Assembly: GCF_001984105.1 (NCBI RefSeq)
Contig: NZ_MTQM01000007.1
Location: 62,001-126,000 of the forward strand
Length of the DNA: 64,000 nt
Source: Microbacterium sp. CSI-V
GTDB lineage: Bacteria; Actinomycetota; Actinomycetes; Actinomycetales; Microbacteriaceae
Reading direction: 5' to 3'
Part shown: one piece after another, positions 40,815-53,100 of the stretch
Position numbering within the stretch: the first letter of the stretch is position 1
Layout: each line of letters starts with the position of its first letter
The notes under the pieces: model-generated
What the model was told of the DNA's origin: nothing
Database searches by the model: none
What the model saw: the letters and a program-made list of their open reading frames with translations, nothing else
Program-made: the position numbers and the translations under genes

Positions 40815-43634
40815 TCAGCCTCGCGGCTTCTCGACCATTTCGGTGGTCTCGATCTCGTCACCGATCTGGATGTCGTTGTACTTGCCGAGTCCGATACCGG
40901 CCTCGAAGTCCGTGCGGACCTCGGTGACGTCGTCCTTGAACCGGCGCAGCGACTCGATCTGCAGGCCGTCGGCCAGCACGACGCCGTCGCGGATGACGCG
41001 CGCCTTGGCGTTGCGCGTGATCGTGCCCGAGCGGACGATGACACCGGCGATGTTGCCGAACTTCGAGGAGCGGAACACCTCGCGGATCTCGGCGACACCC
41101 GACTGCACCTCTTCGAACTCCGGCTTGAGCAGGCCCTTGAGCGACTGCTCGACGTCGTCGATCGCGTTGTAGATGACCGAGTAGAACCGGACGTCCACAC
41201 CCTCGCGGGCGGCGCGCTCGCGGGCCTTCGTGTCGGGACGGACGTTGAAGCCGATCACGATCGCGTTGTCGATCGTGGCCAGGTTGATGTCCGACTCGGT
41301 GATCGCACCCACGCCACGGTGGATGATGCGCAGCTGGACGCTGTCGTCGACCTCGATCTTGAGCAGCGATTCCTCGAGCGCCTCGACGGCACCCGACACG
41401 TCACCCTTGATGATGAGGTTGAGCGACTCGACCTTGCCCTCTTCGAGAGCGCGGGTGAAGTCCTCGAGCGAGATGCGCTTGCGGGCCTTGGCCAGCTGGG
41501 CGTTGCGCTCGGCGGCTTCGCGCTTCTCGGCGATCTGGCGCGCGGTGCGGTCTTCCTCGGTGACGATGAAGACGTCGCCGGCGCGCGGGACCGAGTTGAG
41601 TCCCTGCACCTGGACGGGACGCGAGGGGTAGGCCTCGTCGACCGCGTCGCCGTTCTCGTCGATCATGGCGCGGACGCGGCCGTAGGCCGTACCGGCGACG
41701 ATCGCGTCGCCGACGCGCAGCGTTCCGGACTGGATGAGCACCGTCGCCACCGAACCGCGGCCCTTGTCGAGCTTCGCTTCGATCGCGACACCGCGTGCCG
41801 CCTTGTTCGGGTTGGCCGTCAGGTCGAGACCGGCGTCGGCGGTCAGCAGCACGGCGTCCAGGAGTTCCTGGATGTTCGTGCCCTGGCGGGCCGAGACGTC
41901 GACGAACATGACGTCGCCGCCGTACTCCTCGGCGACCAGACCGTACTCGGTGAGCTGCTGGCGCACCTTGGCGGGGTTGGCATCCGGCTTGTCGACCTTG
42001 TTGACCGCGACCACGATCGGCACGTTCGCCGCCTGGGCGTGGTTCAGCGCCTCGACCGTCTGCGGCATGATGCCGTCGTCGGCCGCGACCACGAGGATCG
42101 CGATGTCGGTCACCTGCGCACCGCGGGCACGCATGGCGGTGAACGCCTCGTGACCCGGGGTGTCGATGAAGGTGATGGCGCGCTCGATGCCCTCGTGCTC
42201 GGTCCAGACCTGGTACGCACCGATGTGCTGCGTGATGCCGCCGGCCTCGCCCGCCACGACGTTCGTCTGGCGGATGGCGTCGAGCAGTCGGGTCTTACCG
42301 TGGTCGACGTGGCCCATGACGGTGACCACGGGAGGACGGATCTCGAGGTCGTCCTCGCTCTCGGCCTCCAGCTCGGCATCGAGGTCGAGACCGAAGCCCT
42401 CGAGGAGCTCTTTGTCCTCGTCCTCGGGCGAGACCATCTGGATCTTGTAGCCCAGCTCGGCGCCGAGCACCTCGAACGTGGCCTCGTCCAGCGACTCGGT
42501 CGCGGTGGCCATCTCGCCCAGGTTGAACAGGATGGTCACGAGCGTGCCGGGCTGCACGGTGTAGCCGCGCAGGGCCTCGAGCTTGTCCGCGAAGTCGGCG
42601 ATCGAGGCGCCGCGACGCAGGCGGATGATCTCGCCGTTGCCCTTCGAGACGTTGACGCCGCCGACGACCGGCGCCGACCGCATCTCGAATTCCTGCCGCT
42701 TCGCCCGACGCGACTTGCGCTGCTTGGACTTGCCGCCACCCTTACCGAAGGCACCCGCGGTACCACCGCCGGGGCCGCGTCCGCGGCCACCGCCGCCACC
42801 GGGACGACCGGCGAACCCGCCGCCACCGGGAGCACCCGGGGCGCCACCGGGGCGCTGGAAGCCGCCACCGGCACCGCCGGGACGACCGGGACCGCCGGGA
42901 CGCTGCTGGAACGGCGCGCCGGGACGACCGCCGCCACCGGGACGACCGGCACCACCGGGACGCGGGGCGCCGGGACGCGGAGCACCCGGGCGCGGGGCCT
43001 GGGGACGCGGGATGTTGCCGGGGGTCGGGCGCTGGCCCATGCCCTGCGCCGAAGCGAAGGGGTTGTTGCCCGGGCGCGGGCCGGCGGGACGCTGACCCAT
43101 GCCCTGCGCCGAAGCGAAGGGGTTGTTGCCGGGGCGTGCGCCTCCCGGGCGCGGGGGCGCGCTGGGGCCGGGCTTGGGGCCGCCGGGCTTGGGCGCCTGC
43201 GAAGCCGGAGCCTGCGATGCGGGGGCCTGCGAACCGGGGTTCGGGGCCTGCGAAGCGGGAGCCGCCGGGGCGGACTCGGCGGGAGCGGGAGCGGATGCCG
43301 CGGGCGCCGGAGCCGCGGGCTCGGGTGCGCTCTTCGGCGCAGCCGGACGCGCCGGGCCGGGCGTGGGACCGGACGGTCGCGCACCGGGGGTCGCCGCGGG
43401 ACGCGCGGGGCCGGGACGGGCGCCCGGGCGGGACGCTGCCGCGGCGGGCTTGGCATCCGAGGATCCCGACGACCCCTCGGCCGCGAGGGCGGCGCGGAGC
43501 TTACGGGCCACCGGGGGTTCGATGGTGGACGAAGGGCTCTTGACGAATTCGCCGAGCTCCTTCAGCTTCGCGAGCGCGACTTTACTGTCGACGCCGAGCT
43601 CGGAAGCGATCTCGTGCACGCGTGGTTTTGCCAC
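40815..43634 (-). CDS. infB: Translation initiation factor IF-2
   Basis: A 939-residue IF-2, the GTPase that places initiator tRNA on the ribosome. The N-terminal IF2_N block ([20 protein letters not shown]) is followed by a long Pro/Ala/Gly-rich linker (about 60-310) that includes a near-perfect 20-residue duplication ([16 protein letters not shown]). The G domain has [15 protein letters not shown] (G1, near 440), [17 protein letters not shown] (G3) and [13 protein letters not shown] (G4). C-terminal domains end in [18 protein letters not shown] at 43634. Part of nusA-rnpM-infB. Confidence 0.97.
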   Translation of the reverse strand: MAKPRVHEIASELGVDSKVALAKLKELGEFVKSPSSTIEPPVARKLRAALAAEGSSGSSDAKPAAAASRPGARPGPARPAATPGARPSGPTPGPARPAAPKSAPEPAAPAPAASAPAPAESAPAAPASQAPNPGSQAPASQAPASQAPKPGGPKPGPSAPPRPGGARPGNNPFASAQGMGQRPAGPRPGNNPFASAQGMGQRPTPGNIPRPQAPRPGAPRPGAPRPGGAGRPGGGGRPGAPFQQRPGGPGRPGGAGGGFQRPGGAPGAPGGGGFAGRPGGGGGRGRGPGGGTAGAFGKGGGKSKQRKSRRAKRQEFEMRSAPVVGGVNVSKGNGEIIRLRRGASIADFADKLEALRGYTVQPGTLVTILFNLGEMATATESLDEATFEVLGAELGYKIQMVSPEDEDKELLEGFGLDLDAELEAESEDDLEIRPPVVTVMGHVDHGKTRLLDAIRQTNVVAGEAGGITQHIGAYQVWTEHEGIERAITFIDTPGHEAFTAMRARGAQVTDIAILVVAADDGIMPQTVEALNHAQAANVPIVVAVNKVDKPDANPAKVRQQLTEYGLVAEEYGGDVMFVDVSARQGTNIQELLDAVLLTADAGLDLTANPNKAARGVAIEAKLDKGRGSVATVLIQSGTLRVGDAIVAGTAYGRVRAMIDENGDAVDEAYPSRPVQVQGLNSVPRAGDVFIVTEEDRTARQIAEKREAAERNAQLAKARKRISLEDFTRALEEGKVESLNLIIKGDVSGAVEALEESLLKIEVDDSVQLRIIHRGVGAITESDINLATIDNAIVIGFNVRPDTKARERAAREGVDVRFYSVIYNAIDDVEQSLKGLLKPEFEEVQSGVAEIREVFRSSKFGNIAGVIVRSGTITRNAKARVIRDGVVLADGLQIESLRRFKDDVTEVRTDFEAGIGLGKYNDIQIGDEIETTEMVEKPRG
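43031..43132. repeat. infB: 60-bp internal duplication in infB linker
   Basis: Two copies, 60 bp apart, of a sequence containing CATGCCCTGCGCCGAAGCGA (starting 43038 and 43098) encode the repeated [14 protein letters not shown] in the IF-2 linker. Confidence 0.85.
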
Positions 43635-43727
43635 AATTCTCCTGTCTGAGGGCCTCCCCCGGACAGGGCAGACCGCTAGTTGCGGACGGGTCTCATTTCG
43701 AGCCGTTCACTTCGTGTCCATAGCCGT

Positions 43728-43979
43728 TCAGCCTTTTCGCTGGTGGTGTGATTCGAAGGTCTGCGTGTCAAGCGGGCCTGACACACGCAATGCTCGTACG
43801 AAGGCGCGGCGCGCGAGAGCTTTCCCGACGCACGCGTCCGTCTCGTGCACCCACGCGCCCCGTCCCGGCAGGACCGCCCGCTCGTCTCTGACGAGGACCG
43901 ACCCGTCCGCGACCACACGCAGAAGCGATGATCGGGGGGCACGTGCGCGGCATCCGACGCACGTTCGTACAGGTTCCAT
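43728..43979 (-). CDS. rnpM: RnpM/YlxR family RNA-binding protein
   Basis: An 83-residue YlxR (DUF448) protein: PVRTCVGCRARAPRSSLLRV, the GRGAWVHETDACV motif (GRGAY/W) and ALARRAFVRAL. In Bacillus this protein (RnpM) binds RNase P RNA and modulates the enzyme. The start at 43979 gives MEPVRTCVGC. Between nusA (33 nt upstream) and infB (93 nt downstream), the standard place for it. Confidence 0.92.
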   Translation of the reverse strand: MEPVRTCVGCRARAPRSSLLRVVADGSVLVRDERAVLPGRGAWVHETDACVGKALARRAFVRALRVSGPLDTQTFESHHQRKG

Positions 43980-44012
43980 CGTACACCTCGCCGTCGTCCG
44001 GACGACGGACGC

Positions 44013-45002
44013 TCAGTTGTCTTCGAGGATGCTGTCCGGCTGGATGTCGATCTTCGCGCCGGTCAGCTTGGCGGCGAGTCGGGCGTTCTGCCCCTCCTTG
44101 CCGATGGCCAGAGACAGCTGGTAGTCGGGCACCAGCGCGCGGACGGCCTTGGTCGTGGCATCCAGGACGAAGCTGGACGTGACCTTCGCGGGCGACAGGG
44201 CGTTGGCGACGAACTTGGGCAGCTCGGCGTCGTAGTCGATGATGTCGATCTTCTCGCCGGCCAGCTCCTCGGTCACGGCGCGCACGCGGCGGCCGAGTTC
44301 GCCGATGCAGGCGCCCTTGGCGTTGACGGTCGGGTCGTTGGCCTTGACCGCGATCTTCGTTCGGTGGCCGGCCTCGCGGGCGAGCGAGACGATCTCGACC
44401 AGGCCGCCGGCGATCTCGGGGACCTCGAGGGCGAAGAGCTTGCGGACGAGCCCGGGGTGGGTGCGCGAGACGGTGATCTGCGGGCCCTTGGTGCCCTTCG
44501 ACACGCTGGTCACGTACACGCGAAGCCGCGAACCGTGCGCGTAGGTCTCGCCGGGCACCTGCTCCTCGGGCGGCAGGATCGCCTCGACCGTGCCGAGGTC
44601 GACGTGCACCATGCGCGGGTTCGGACCCTGCTGCACGACGCCGGCGACGATGTCGCCTTCCTTGCCCTTGAACTCCCCCAGCACGGCGTCGTCGGCGATG
44701 TCGCGCAGACGCTGGCTGATGACCTGCTTCGCGGCGAACGCGGCGATGCGACCGAAGTCGTCGGGGGCCTGCTCCTCCTCGCCGATCACCGCACCCTCCT
44801 CGTCGAGGACGGGGGTGTAGATGCCGACGTGGCCGCTCTTGCGGTCGAGCTCCGCCCGCGCCCCGGCGGGGATCTCGCCGCTGGGCGAGATGTGCTTGGC
44901 GTAGGCGGTGAGGATCGCCTGTTCGATGATGCGCGCGAGTTCGTCGAAGGGGATCTCCTTCTCGCGTTCGATCGTCTTCAGAAGTGCGAGATCGATGTCC
45001 AC
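44013..45002 (-). CDS. nusA: Transcription termination/antitermination factor NusA
   Basis: A 329-residue NusA of the short actinobacterial form (no C-terminal acidic repeats). N-terminal RNA polymerase-binding domain (MDIDLALLKTIEREKEIP), S1 domain (GDIVAGVVQQGPNPRMVHVDL), KH1 (NAKGACIGELGRRVRAV) and KH2 (LSLAIGKEGQNARLAAKLTG). The KH1 loop reads GELGRRV where most relatives have GPxGxRV. The start at 45002 lies 51 nt after the HD-domain gene, in the position where rimP usually lies. Confidence 0.96.
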   Translation of the reverse strand: MDIDLALLKTIEREKEIPFDELARIIEQAILTAYAKHISPSGEIPAGARAELDRKSGHVGIYTPVLDEEGAVIGEEEQAPDDFGRIAAFAAKQVISQRLRDIADDAVLGEFKGKEGDIVAGVVQQGPNPRMVHVDLGTVEAILPPEEQVPGETYAHGSRLRVYVTSVSKGTKGPQITVSRTHPGLVRKLFALEVPEIAGGLVEIVSLAREAGHRTKIAVKANDPTVNAKGACIGELGRRVRAVTEELAGEKIDIIDYDAELPKFVANALSPAKVTSSFVLDATTKAVRALVPDYQLSLAIGKEGQNARLAAKLTGAKIDIQPDSILEDN

Positions 45003-45053
45003 AAGACCCTCCGTATTCAGCTCTCGTCGGCACGAACGGCGCCGACAACCCTC

Positions 45054-45695
45054 CTACGATACCCGGATGCCGGCTCCCCCGCGACCTGGCCCGGCCATGC
45101 GCTCCAGCGGGTTCGCCGCCAGCTTGTCGAGCACTCCCCCGTCGACCAGGCGTCGCGCCGCGGTGTCGGGCTTGCGCCGCGCCTGATCGACGACGCACGC
45201 GCCGAACTCGGCTGCGAGCGCGCCGCGCGGATGCGCGGTGAGCACCTCGCGCACGAACTCCGGTGGCAGGGCGTCGGGCCGCGCCCCCGAGATGTCCAAC
45301 GCTGTCGCGGTCTCGAGCAGATACCCCTCGGCATCCATCTCGGGGTCCACGCTCGGCCAGTTGTGCCGCACGATGACGTCGAGCACGCGCTCCCGTCGCG
45401 CACGCTCCCACCCGGCGCCGGCCGTGAGGGCGATGCCCACGTGGCCGCCGGCGTGCTCGTACGACAGGGTGTGGTTGTCGAACTCCGTCACGGTGCCGAT
45501 GTCGTGCAGCACCGCCGAGACGTAGAGCAGTTCGTGATCGATGTCGGCGATGCCGTCGACGAGCGCGAACGCCTCGGCCCACAGCCACGACCGCAGCGCG
45601 TGCGCGGTGATCGCGGGTGACTGGTACTCCTCGGCGAGCGCGAGCGAGCCCCGCGCGGCGAGGGTGTCGGGCACGGGGATGTCGGTGATCTGCAC
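45054..45695 (-). CDS. HD-domain protein
   Basis: A 213-residue metal-dependent HD phosphohydrolase-fold protein: YQSPAITAHALRSWLWAE (first His), VSAVLHDIGTV (HD), YEHAGGHVGIAL and VIVRHNWPS complete the metal ligands. Layout and length resemble the cyanamide hydratase-like group; substrate unknown. GTG at 45695 has AGGAGG 5 nt upstream (revcomp of 45701-45708). It occupies the place immediately upstream of nusA normally held by rimP and is likely cotranscribed with it. Confidence 0.82.
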   Translation of the reverse strand: MQITDIPVPDTLAARGSLALAEEYQSPAITAHALRSWLWAEAFALVDGIADIDHELLYVSAVLHDIGTVTEFDNHTLSYEHAGGHVGIALTAGAGWERARRERVLDVIVRHNWPSVDPEMDAEGYLLETATALDISGARPDALPPEFVREVLTAHPRGALAAEFGACVVDQARRKPDTAARRLVDGGVLDKLAANPLERMAGPGRGGAGIRVS

Positions 45696-45788
45696 GGGGC
45701 CTCCTGGGCTGGGGTTCCCACTCTTGCGCGCGCGGCCGCCGCGCGCCCGCGCCGGACGGTCACCTTCCACAGCCTTCCCGCCAACCGC

Positions 45789-45874
45789 GTACACAACGAA
45801 GGAGATCCGCTGCGCGACGGCCGCGAACGCGCGACCGGACCGGGGCGAACGGCCGCAAATCCTGCGTTGTGTAC
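45789..45874. repeat. Imperfect long inverted repeat, GTACACAACG arms
   Basis: GTACACAACG (45789-45798) followed by AGGA pairs with TCCT then CGTTGTGTAC (45865-45874): 10+4 bp with one mismatch, around a 50-nt GC-rich centre. It lies upstream of the HD gene and past the glgP terminator. Confidence 0.75.
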
Positions 45875-45892
45875 TCGAAGCCCACCACAGAA

Positions 45893-45930
45893 CGCCGGAT
45901 GCCACGACCCGTGGGCCGTGGCATCCGGCG
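45893..45930 (-). terminator. glgP: glgP terminator hairpin
   Basis: A perfect 14-bp stem, CGCCGGATGCCACG (45893-45906) with its complement at 45917-45930, loop 10 nt, 3 bp past the glgP stop. Confidence 0.85.
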
Positions 45931-45933
45931 TGC

Positions 45934-48438
<2,505 letters not shown>

Positions 48439-48535
48439 CCTCCGACCGTAATGAGAACCGGCCGCACTCGCCAAGAGGGATCGGCTCCGACACAGGATCT
48501 TCACCTCGTCGCCGCACAGCCGACGCATGCGCCGG

Positions 48536-50368
48536 TCAGCGCAGTCCGCACCCGTCGGTGACCTGCGATCGACGCTCGATCAGGTCTTTCGTCCAGTCGA
48601 ACAGCACCGGCAGGAACCGGGACTTCGGCAGGATCGGGCGCAGGTGGTCGTACCCGGCGTAGGTCGCCCACCGCACCGGTTGGCCCTCGGCGCACAGCCG
48701 GTCGACGTAGTCCCGCTGGAGTCGGGGCGGGATGACCTCGTCGTCGGCGCCCCACGCGACGAGCATCGGCGTTCCGAGCGGCTGGGTGATGGTGTTCTCG
48801 GCGAGGCGTCGGCCCAGCGCCCCCTCGGTGAGGTCGGCGCTGTAGAGGGGCCGGTCCTCCGACACCCCCAGGGCCGCGAGGACAGACACCACGACGCCCG
48901 GTTCGCTCGGGCACCGCTGGGTCATCTCGAGCACGATCGAGCGGGAGCCCTCGGCGATGTAGTCGTCGAGCGCGACGTCCGGGTACGTGCGGGAGTACGG
49001 AACGAGCACCCACGACGTGATGACCGACAGCATCGCGTTCGGCGGTCCGGACAGCAGTTCCCGCGCCAGCGCGGGCGGATCGGCGACGGGCGCCACGACC
49101 GCGGTGCCGAGCACGTCGACCCCCGGGGCGTACTCGGGCGCGATCGCGGTGGTCCACAGCGCCGCGTGGCCGCCCTGCGAGTGGCCCCACACCACCGTGT
49201 CGGGCGACAGGGTCAGATCGGCGCGCAGCTCCCCCGCCGCCAGGACCGCGTCCAGCGACGACCGCGCCTCCCCCTCGCCGATCAGGTAGGGGTAGACCCC
49301 TGGCGCACCCTGCCCGGAGAAGTCGGATGCCACGACCACCCAGCCCGCCTTGAGCGCCTGCTCGAGCGCGGGAATCGACCACTTCGTCGCCGACGCGTCA
49401 CGCAGGCTCGGCGCACAGCCCTGCGCGACCCCGGTCGTCCCGTGGTTCCAGACGATGACCGGGCGCGGGCCGGAGGGCGGGTCCTTCGGCACGATGACCA
49501 GCGCGCTCGACACGGCCGCCCGGCCCACGGCATCCCGGGTCGTATAGAGGATCCGCGTGACGTCGCCGTTCTCGGGCAGACGTCCGAGGTAGGCGTCGGA
49601 ACGGATGAGTCGGCCGTGCCCGCTCGGCACCTGGGCGGGCGGGTCGTAGAACGCGTCGACCACCGGAGCGCCGTCGTCCAGCCAGTCGTTGAGCCACCAG
49701 CCGCCCGCCGCGGTCGCGACGAGGATCAGCGAGAGCGCGTAGTGTCCGGCGGCCGCCCACCCCGCGCGGACGCGTCGGCGCCGGACGGCGCGTTCGGCAT
49801 CGAAGGGGGTCGAACGGGGACGGCGGATGCCGACGACCCCGCGCGCGAAGATCCCGACGCCGAACACGATGGTGCGCACACCGAAGACGACGGCCAGCAC
49901 GAGCACCGTCACGTCGGGCCAGGTGAAGGAGAGCAGTCCGAACGCGACCTGCGCGACCCCCCACGCCAGCGACAGCACGCGCGAGCTCGCCGTCCCACGG
50001 GAGACGGCGCGTCCGATCGAGGCCAGGCCGCCGATGACGAGGAGGACCGCGAGCACCGGCGGGAGCAGCTCGAGGCTGCGTCCCAACCACACCAGCACCG
50101 CGACGCCCGCCAGGATCCACGCGGCCGACACCGCCCGCGCCCACCAGCCGGCCGGCCGGCCGACGAGTTCGAGCACCCCCATCACCACCGCGCTCGCCCC
50201 GACGTAGACGCCCAGGAGCACCAACGAGGTGAGCGGACGCGACACGATCAGCGCCCCGAGCACCACGACGACCGCCCCGACCACCAGCAGCACCCTCGGC
50301 GGGGCGTCGCGCACGAGGGCGGGAAGAGCGTTCCACCGGCGCGGCAGCGAACGGCGGGTCACGGGCAT
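48536..50368 (-). CDS. Fusion of DUF308-like membrane domain and lipase-type alpha/beta hydrolase
   Basis: A 610-residue two-part protein. Residues about 20-190 contain six hydrophobic segments arranged like an HdeD/DUF308 domain (LLVVGAVVVVLGALIVSRPLTSL, MGVLELVGRPAGWWARAV, VFGLLSFTWPD style repeats). After a further TM (GHYALSLILVATAAGGWWL) the C-terminal 370 residues form a secretory-lipase-like hydrolase: IVWNHGTTGVAQGC (oxyanion), VWGHSQGGHAALW (Ser nucleophile), WGADDEVIPP (Asp), YAGYDHLRP (His). The hydrolase is expected outside the membrane. ATG at 50368 is exactly 6 nt after TATCAT. Substrate unknown. Confidence 0.82.
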   Translation of the reverse strand: MPVTRRSLPRRWNALPALVRDAPPRVLLVVGAVVVVLGALIVSRPLTSLVLLGVYVGASAVVMGVLELVGRPAGWWARAVSAAWILAGVAVLVWLGRSLELLPPVLAVLLVIGGLASIGRAVSRGTASSRVLSLAWGVAQVAFGLLSFTWPDVTVLVLAVVFGVRTIVFGVGIFARGVVGIRRPRSTPFDAERAVRRRRVRAGWAAAGHYALSLILVATAAGGWWLNDWLDDGAPVVDAFYDPPAQVPSGHGRLIRSDAYLGRLPENGDVTRILYTTRDAVGRAAVSSALVIVPKDPPSGPRPVIVWNHGTTGVAQGCAPSLRDASATKWSIPALEQALKAGWVVVASDFSGQGAPGVYPYLIGEGEARSSLDAVLAAGELRADLTLSPDTVVWGHSQGGHAALWTTAIAPEYAPGVDVLGTAVVAPVADPPALARELLSGPPNAMLSVITSWVLVPYSRTYPDVALDDYIAEGSRSIVLEMTQRCPSEPGVVVSVLAALGVSEDRPLYSADLTEGALGRRLAENTITQPLGTPMLVAWGADDEVIPPRLQRDYVDRLCAEGQPVRWATYAGYDHLRPILPKSRFLPVLFDWTKDLIERRSQVTDGCGLR

Positions 50369-50405
50369 CAGGCCATGATAGGCAGGGCGATGCCGCCCGG
50401 CTCTC

Positions 50406-51227
50406 TCAGTCGAGGTCGGGGTCGCGTCCCGTCCGCTCGCCGGTCTCGAGCGCGGCGATCTGCGCGTGGTCCTGGTCGTCGAGGGCGAAGTCGAACACGT
50501 CGCCGTTCTCGCGCAGGCGATCGAGCGAGACGGACTTCGGGAAGACGACGAGGCCACGATCGAGGTGCCACCGGATGACGACCTGGGCCGGTGTCTTGCC
50601 GTACCGTGCGGCGATGTCGGCGAGGACGGGTTCGTCGAGCAGCCCGCCGCGGGCCAGCGGCGCCCACGACTCGGTGACGATCCCGTGCGCGGTGTTCCAG
50701 TCCACGAGCTCGCGCTGAGGCAACCGCGGGTGCAGCTCGACCTGATCGATGACCGGCAGTACGCCGGTTTCGTCGCGCAGCCGTTCGATGTGCGTCGCCG
50801 AGAAGTTGCTCACGCCGATCGAGGTCGCGCGCCCCTCCTCCCGGAGCCGCACGAGGGCGCGCCACGTGTCGACGTAGCGATCGGCACTCGGGATCGGCCA
50901 GTGGATGAGGTAGAGGTCGACGCGGTCGAGACCGAGCCGGTCCAGGCTCGCGTCGAACGCCCGCAGGGTCGCGTCGAAACCCTGATCGTCGTTCCAGACC
51001 TTGGTGGTGACGAAGACGTCCTCGCGCGCGAGTCCGGAGGCCCGCACGCCCTCGCCGACCTCCCTCTCGTTGCTGTAGAGCGCCGCGGTGTCGATGTGGC
51101 GGTAGCCCGCGGCGAGCGCCCCGGCGACGAGATCGGCCGTCACTTCGGACGGGACCTTGTACGTGCCGACGCCGAGCTGCGGGATGGAGGAACCGTCGGA
51201 CAGGGGCACGCGGGGCGCTGCGATCAT
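50406..51227 (-). CDS. Aldo/keto reductase
   Basis: A 273-residue NADPH-dependent reductase of the 2,5-diketo-gluconate reductase-like group. VGTYKVPSE, GYRHIDTAALYSNEREVGEG (catalytic Asp and Tyr), VTTKVWNDDQG (Lys), LIHWPIPSADR (His), SIGVSNFSATHIERL and VVFPKSVSLDRLRENGDVFDF complete the family pattern. Substrate unknown. ATG at 51227 is 7 nt after TAGCGT on the minus strand. Located directly downstream of proS, separated by about 40 bp. Confidence 0.9.
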   Translation of the reverse strand: MIAAPRVPLSDGSSIPQLGVGTYKVPSEVTADLVAGALAAGYRHIDTAALYSNEREVGEGVRASGLAREDVFVTTKVWNDDQGFDATLRAFDASLDRLGLDRVDLYLIHWPIPSADRYVDTWRALVRLREEGRATSIGVSNFSATHIERLRDETGVLPVIDQVELHPRLPQRELVDWNTAHGIVTESWAPLARGGLLDEPVLADIAARYGKTPAQVVIRWHLDRGLVVFPKSVSLDRLRENGDVFDFALDDQDHAQIAALETGERTGRDPDLD

Positions 51228-51270
51228 GGCATCCACGCTATCCGCCGTCGGCACGCGCCGGGTCGCGGTC

Positions 51271-53067
51271 TCAGCCCTGCAGGCGCGCGAGCGCCTCGGC
51301 CACCGGCAGCGTGTCGCGCTCCCCCGTCCGGCGATCCCACAGCTCGACCTCGCGGTCGGCCGCACCACGGCCGACGATGAGGATGCGCGGGATGCCGACC
51401 AGTTCGGCGTCGCCGAACTTCACGCCCGGCGAGACCTTGGGGCGGTCGTCGTACAGGACGTCGAGACCGGCGGCTTCGAGCTGCTCCGACACCGACGCGG
51501 CGAGGTCGAACGCGACCGCATCGCGGCCGGTCGCGACGACGTGCACGTCGAACGGGGCGACCGAGGCGGGCCAGATCAGGCCCCTCTCGTCGTTGTTGAG
51601 CTCGGCGATGATCGCGAGGATGCGCGTCACGCCGATGCCGTACGAGCCCATCGTGACGGTGGCGAGCTTGCCGTTCTCGTCGAGCACCTTGAGGCCGAGG
51701 GCCTCGGCGTACTTGCGGCCGAGCTGGAACACGTGTCCGATCTCCATGCCGCGCGCGAGCTCCACCGGGCCGGAGCCGTCGGGGGCAGGGTCGCCGGGGC
51801 GGACGGTCGCGGCCTCGACGAAGCCGTCGCCCGCGAAGTCGCGGCCCGCGACGAGCGAGTGCACGTGCTTCTGGTCGATGTTGGCACCGGTGATCCAGGC
51901 GGTCCCGTCGACCACGCGCGGGTCGAGCAGGTACCGGATGCCGGTCGCCGACTCCTCGCCGAGGACCGGGCCCGTGGGCGACCAGGGTCCGATGTACCCC
52001 TTCACCAGGAGCGGGTGCTTCGCGAAGTCCGCCTCGGTGGCGGCCTCGACCTCGGCCGGGGCGAAGGCCACCTCGACGCGCTTGTCGTCGACATCGCGGT
52101 CGCCGGGGATGCCGACGACGACGATCTCGCGCGTGCCGTCGAGGTGCGTGAGCGCGAGCACGACGTTCTTCAGCGTGTGCGCGGCCGTCCATTCCGCGGC
52201 GTCCGCCGTCGCGGGGCCGGCGATGCCGGGCGCGGGGACGTCCAGGTGCGCGTTGGCGTGGTCGACGAGGGTTGCGATCGTGGGGGTGTTCGGCGAATCG
52301 AAGATGACCGGCGCGGGCTGCCCCTCGATGGGGAGCGCCTCGGGCACCTCGGTGGTGAACGCCTCGACGTTCGCGGCGTATCCGCCCGCGGAGCGCACGA
52401 ACGTGTCCTCGCCGATGGGCGTCGGGTGCAGGAACTCCTCCGACTTCGACCCGCCCATCGCGCCGGCGTCCGCCGCGACGATGACGTACTCGAGCCCGAG
52501 GCGCTGGAAGATGCGCTCGTACGCGTCGCGCTGCGCCTGGTACGAGGCATCCAGTCCCGCATCCGTCGCGTCGAACGAGTACGCGTCCTTCATCGTGAAC
52601 TCGCGGCCGCGCAGGAGCCCGGCGCGGGGCCGTGCCTCGTCGCGGTACTTGTCCTGGATCTGGTAGATCGTCAGCGGCAGGTCCTTGTACGACGAATACA
52701 GGTCCTTCACCAGCAGCGTGAACATCTCCTCGTGCGTCGGGGCGAGGAGGTAGTCGGCGCCCTTGCGGTCCTGCAGGCGGAACAGCGCGTCGCCGTACTC
52801 CTCCCAGCGGCCGGTGACCTCGTACGGCTCACGGGGCAGGAGGGCCGGGAAGTGCACCTCGAAGGCTCCGGCGTTCGCCATCTCCTCGCGGACGACCGTC
52901 TCGATCTTGGCCTTGACCCTCAGCCCCAGCGGGAGCCACGCGAAGACGCCCGGGGCGTTGCGACGGATGTAGCCGGCGCGCACGAGCAGGCGGTGGCTCG
53001 TGACCTCGGCATCCGAGGGATCTTCGCGAAGCGTGCGGAGGAAGTAGTTCGAGAGACGGGTGACCAC
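51271..53067 (-). CDS. proS: Prolyl-tRNA synthetase
   Basis: A 598-residue class IIa bacterial-type ProRS charging tRNA-Pro. Motif 2 is [24 protein letters not shown], motif 1 [12 protein letters not shown]; the INS editing insertion occupies about 225-390; motif 3 ([16 protein letters not shown]) is followed by the anticodon-binding domain to LARLQG. The start is best placed at GTG 53067 (M-VTRLSNYF), 8 nt after TAGACT; an ATG two codons earlier (53073) would leave only 2 nt to that hexamer. Part of the dxr-rseP-ispG-proS-nusA backbone. Confidence 0.95.
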   Translation of the reverse strand: MVTRLSNYFLRTLREDPSDAEVTSHRLLVRAGYIRRNAPGVFAWLPLGLRVKAKIETVVREEMANAGAFEVHFPALLPREPYEVTGRWEEYGDALFRLQDRKGADYLLAPTHEEMFTLLVKDLYSSYKDLPLTIYQIQDKYRDEARPRAGLLRGREFTMKDAYSFDATDAGLDASYQAQRDAYERIFQRLGLEYVIVAADAGAMGGSKSEEFLHPTPIGEDTFVRSAGGYAANVEAFTTEVPEALPIEGQPAPVIFDSPNTPTIATLVDHANAHLDVPAPGIAGPATADAAEWTAAHTLKNVVLALTHLDGTREIVVVGIPGDRDVDDKRVEVAFAPAEVEAATEADFAKHPLLVKGYIGPWSPTGPVLGEESATGIRYLLDPRVVDGTAWITGANIDQKHVHSLVAGRDFAGDGFVEAATVRPGDPAPDGSGPVELARGMEIGHVFQLGRKYAEALGLKVLDENGKLATVTMGSYGIGVTRILAIIAELNNDERGLIWPASVAPFDVHVVATGRDAVAFDLAASVSEQLEAAGLDVLYDDRPKVSPGVKFGDAELVGIPRILIVGRGAADREVELWDRRTGERDTLPVAEALARLQG

Positions 53068-53100
53068 GATCATCGAGTCTAGAGCGGTGGATGCCGGGGC

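Noticed and set aside
42740..43470. Pro/Gly-rich repetitive DNA in infB considered as a repeat array or CRISPR
   Set aside because: No regular repeat-spacer layout; it is the known low-complexity linker of actinobacterial IF-2, with one 60-bp duplication annotated.
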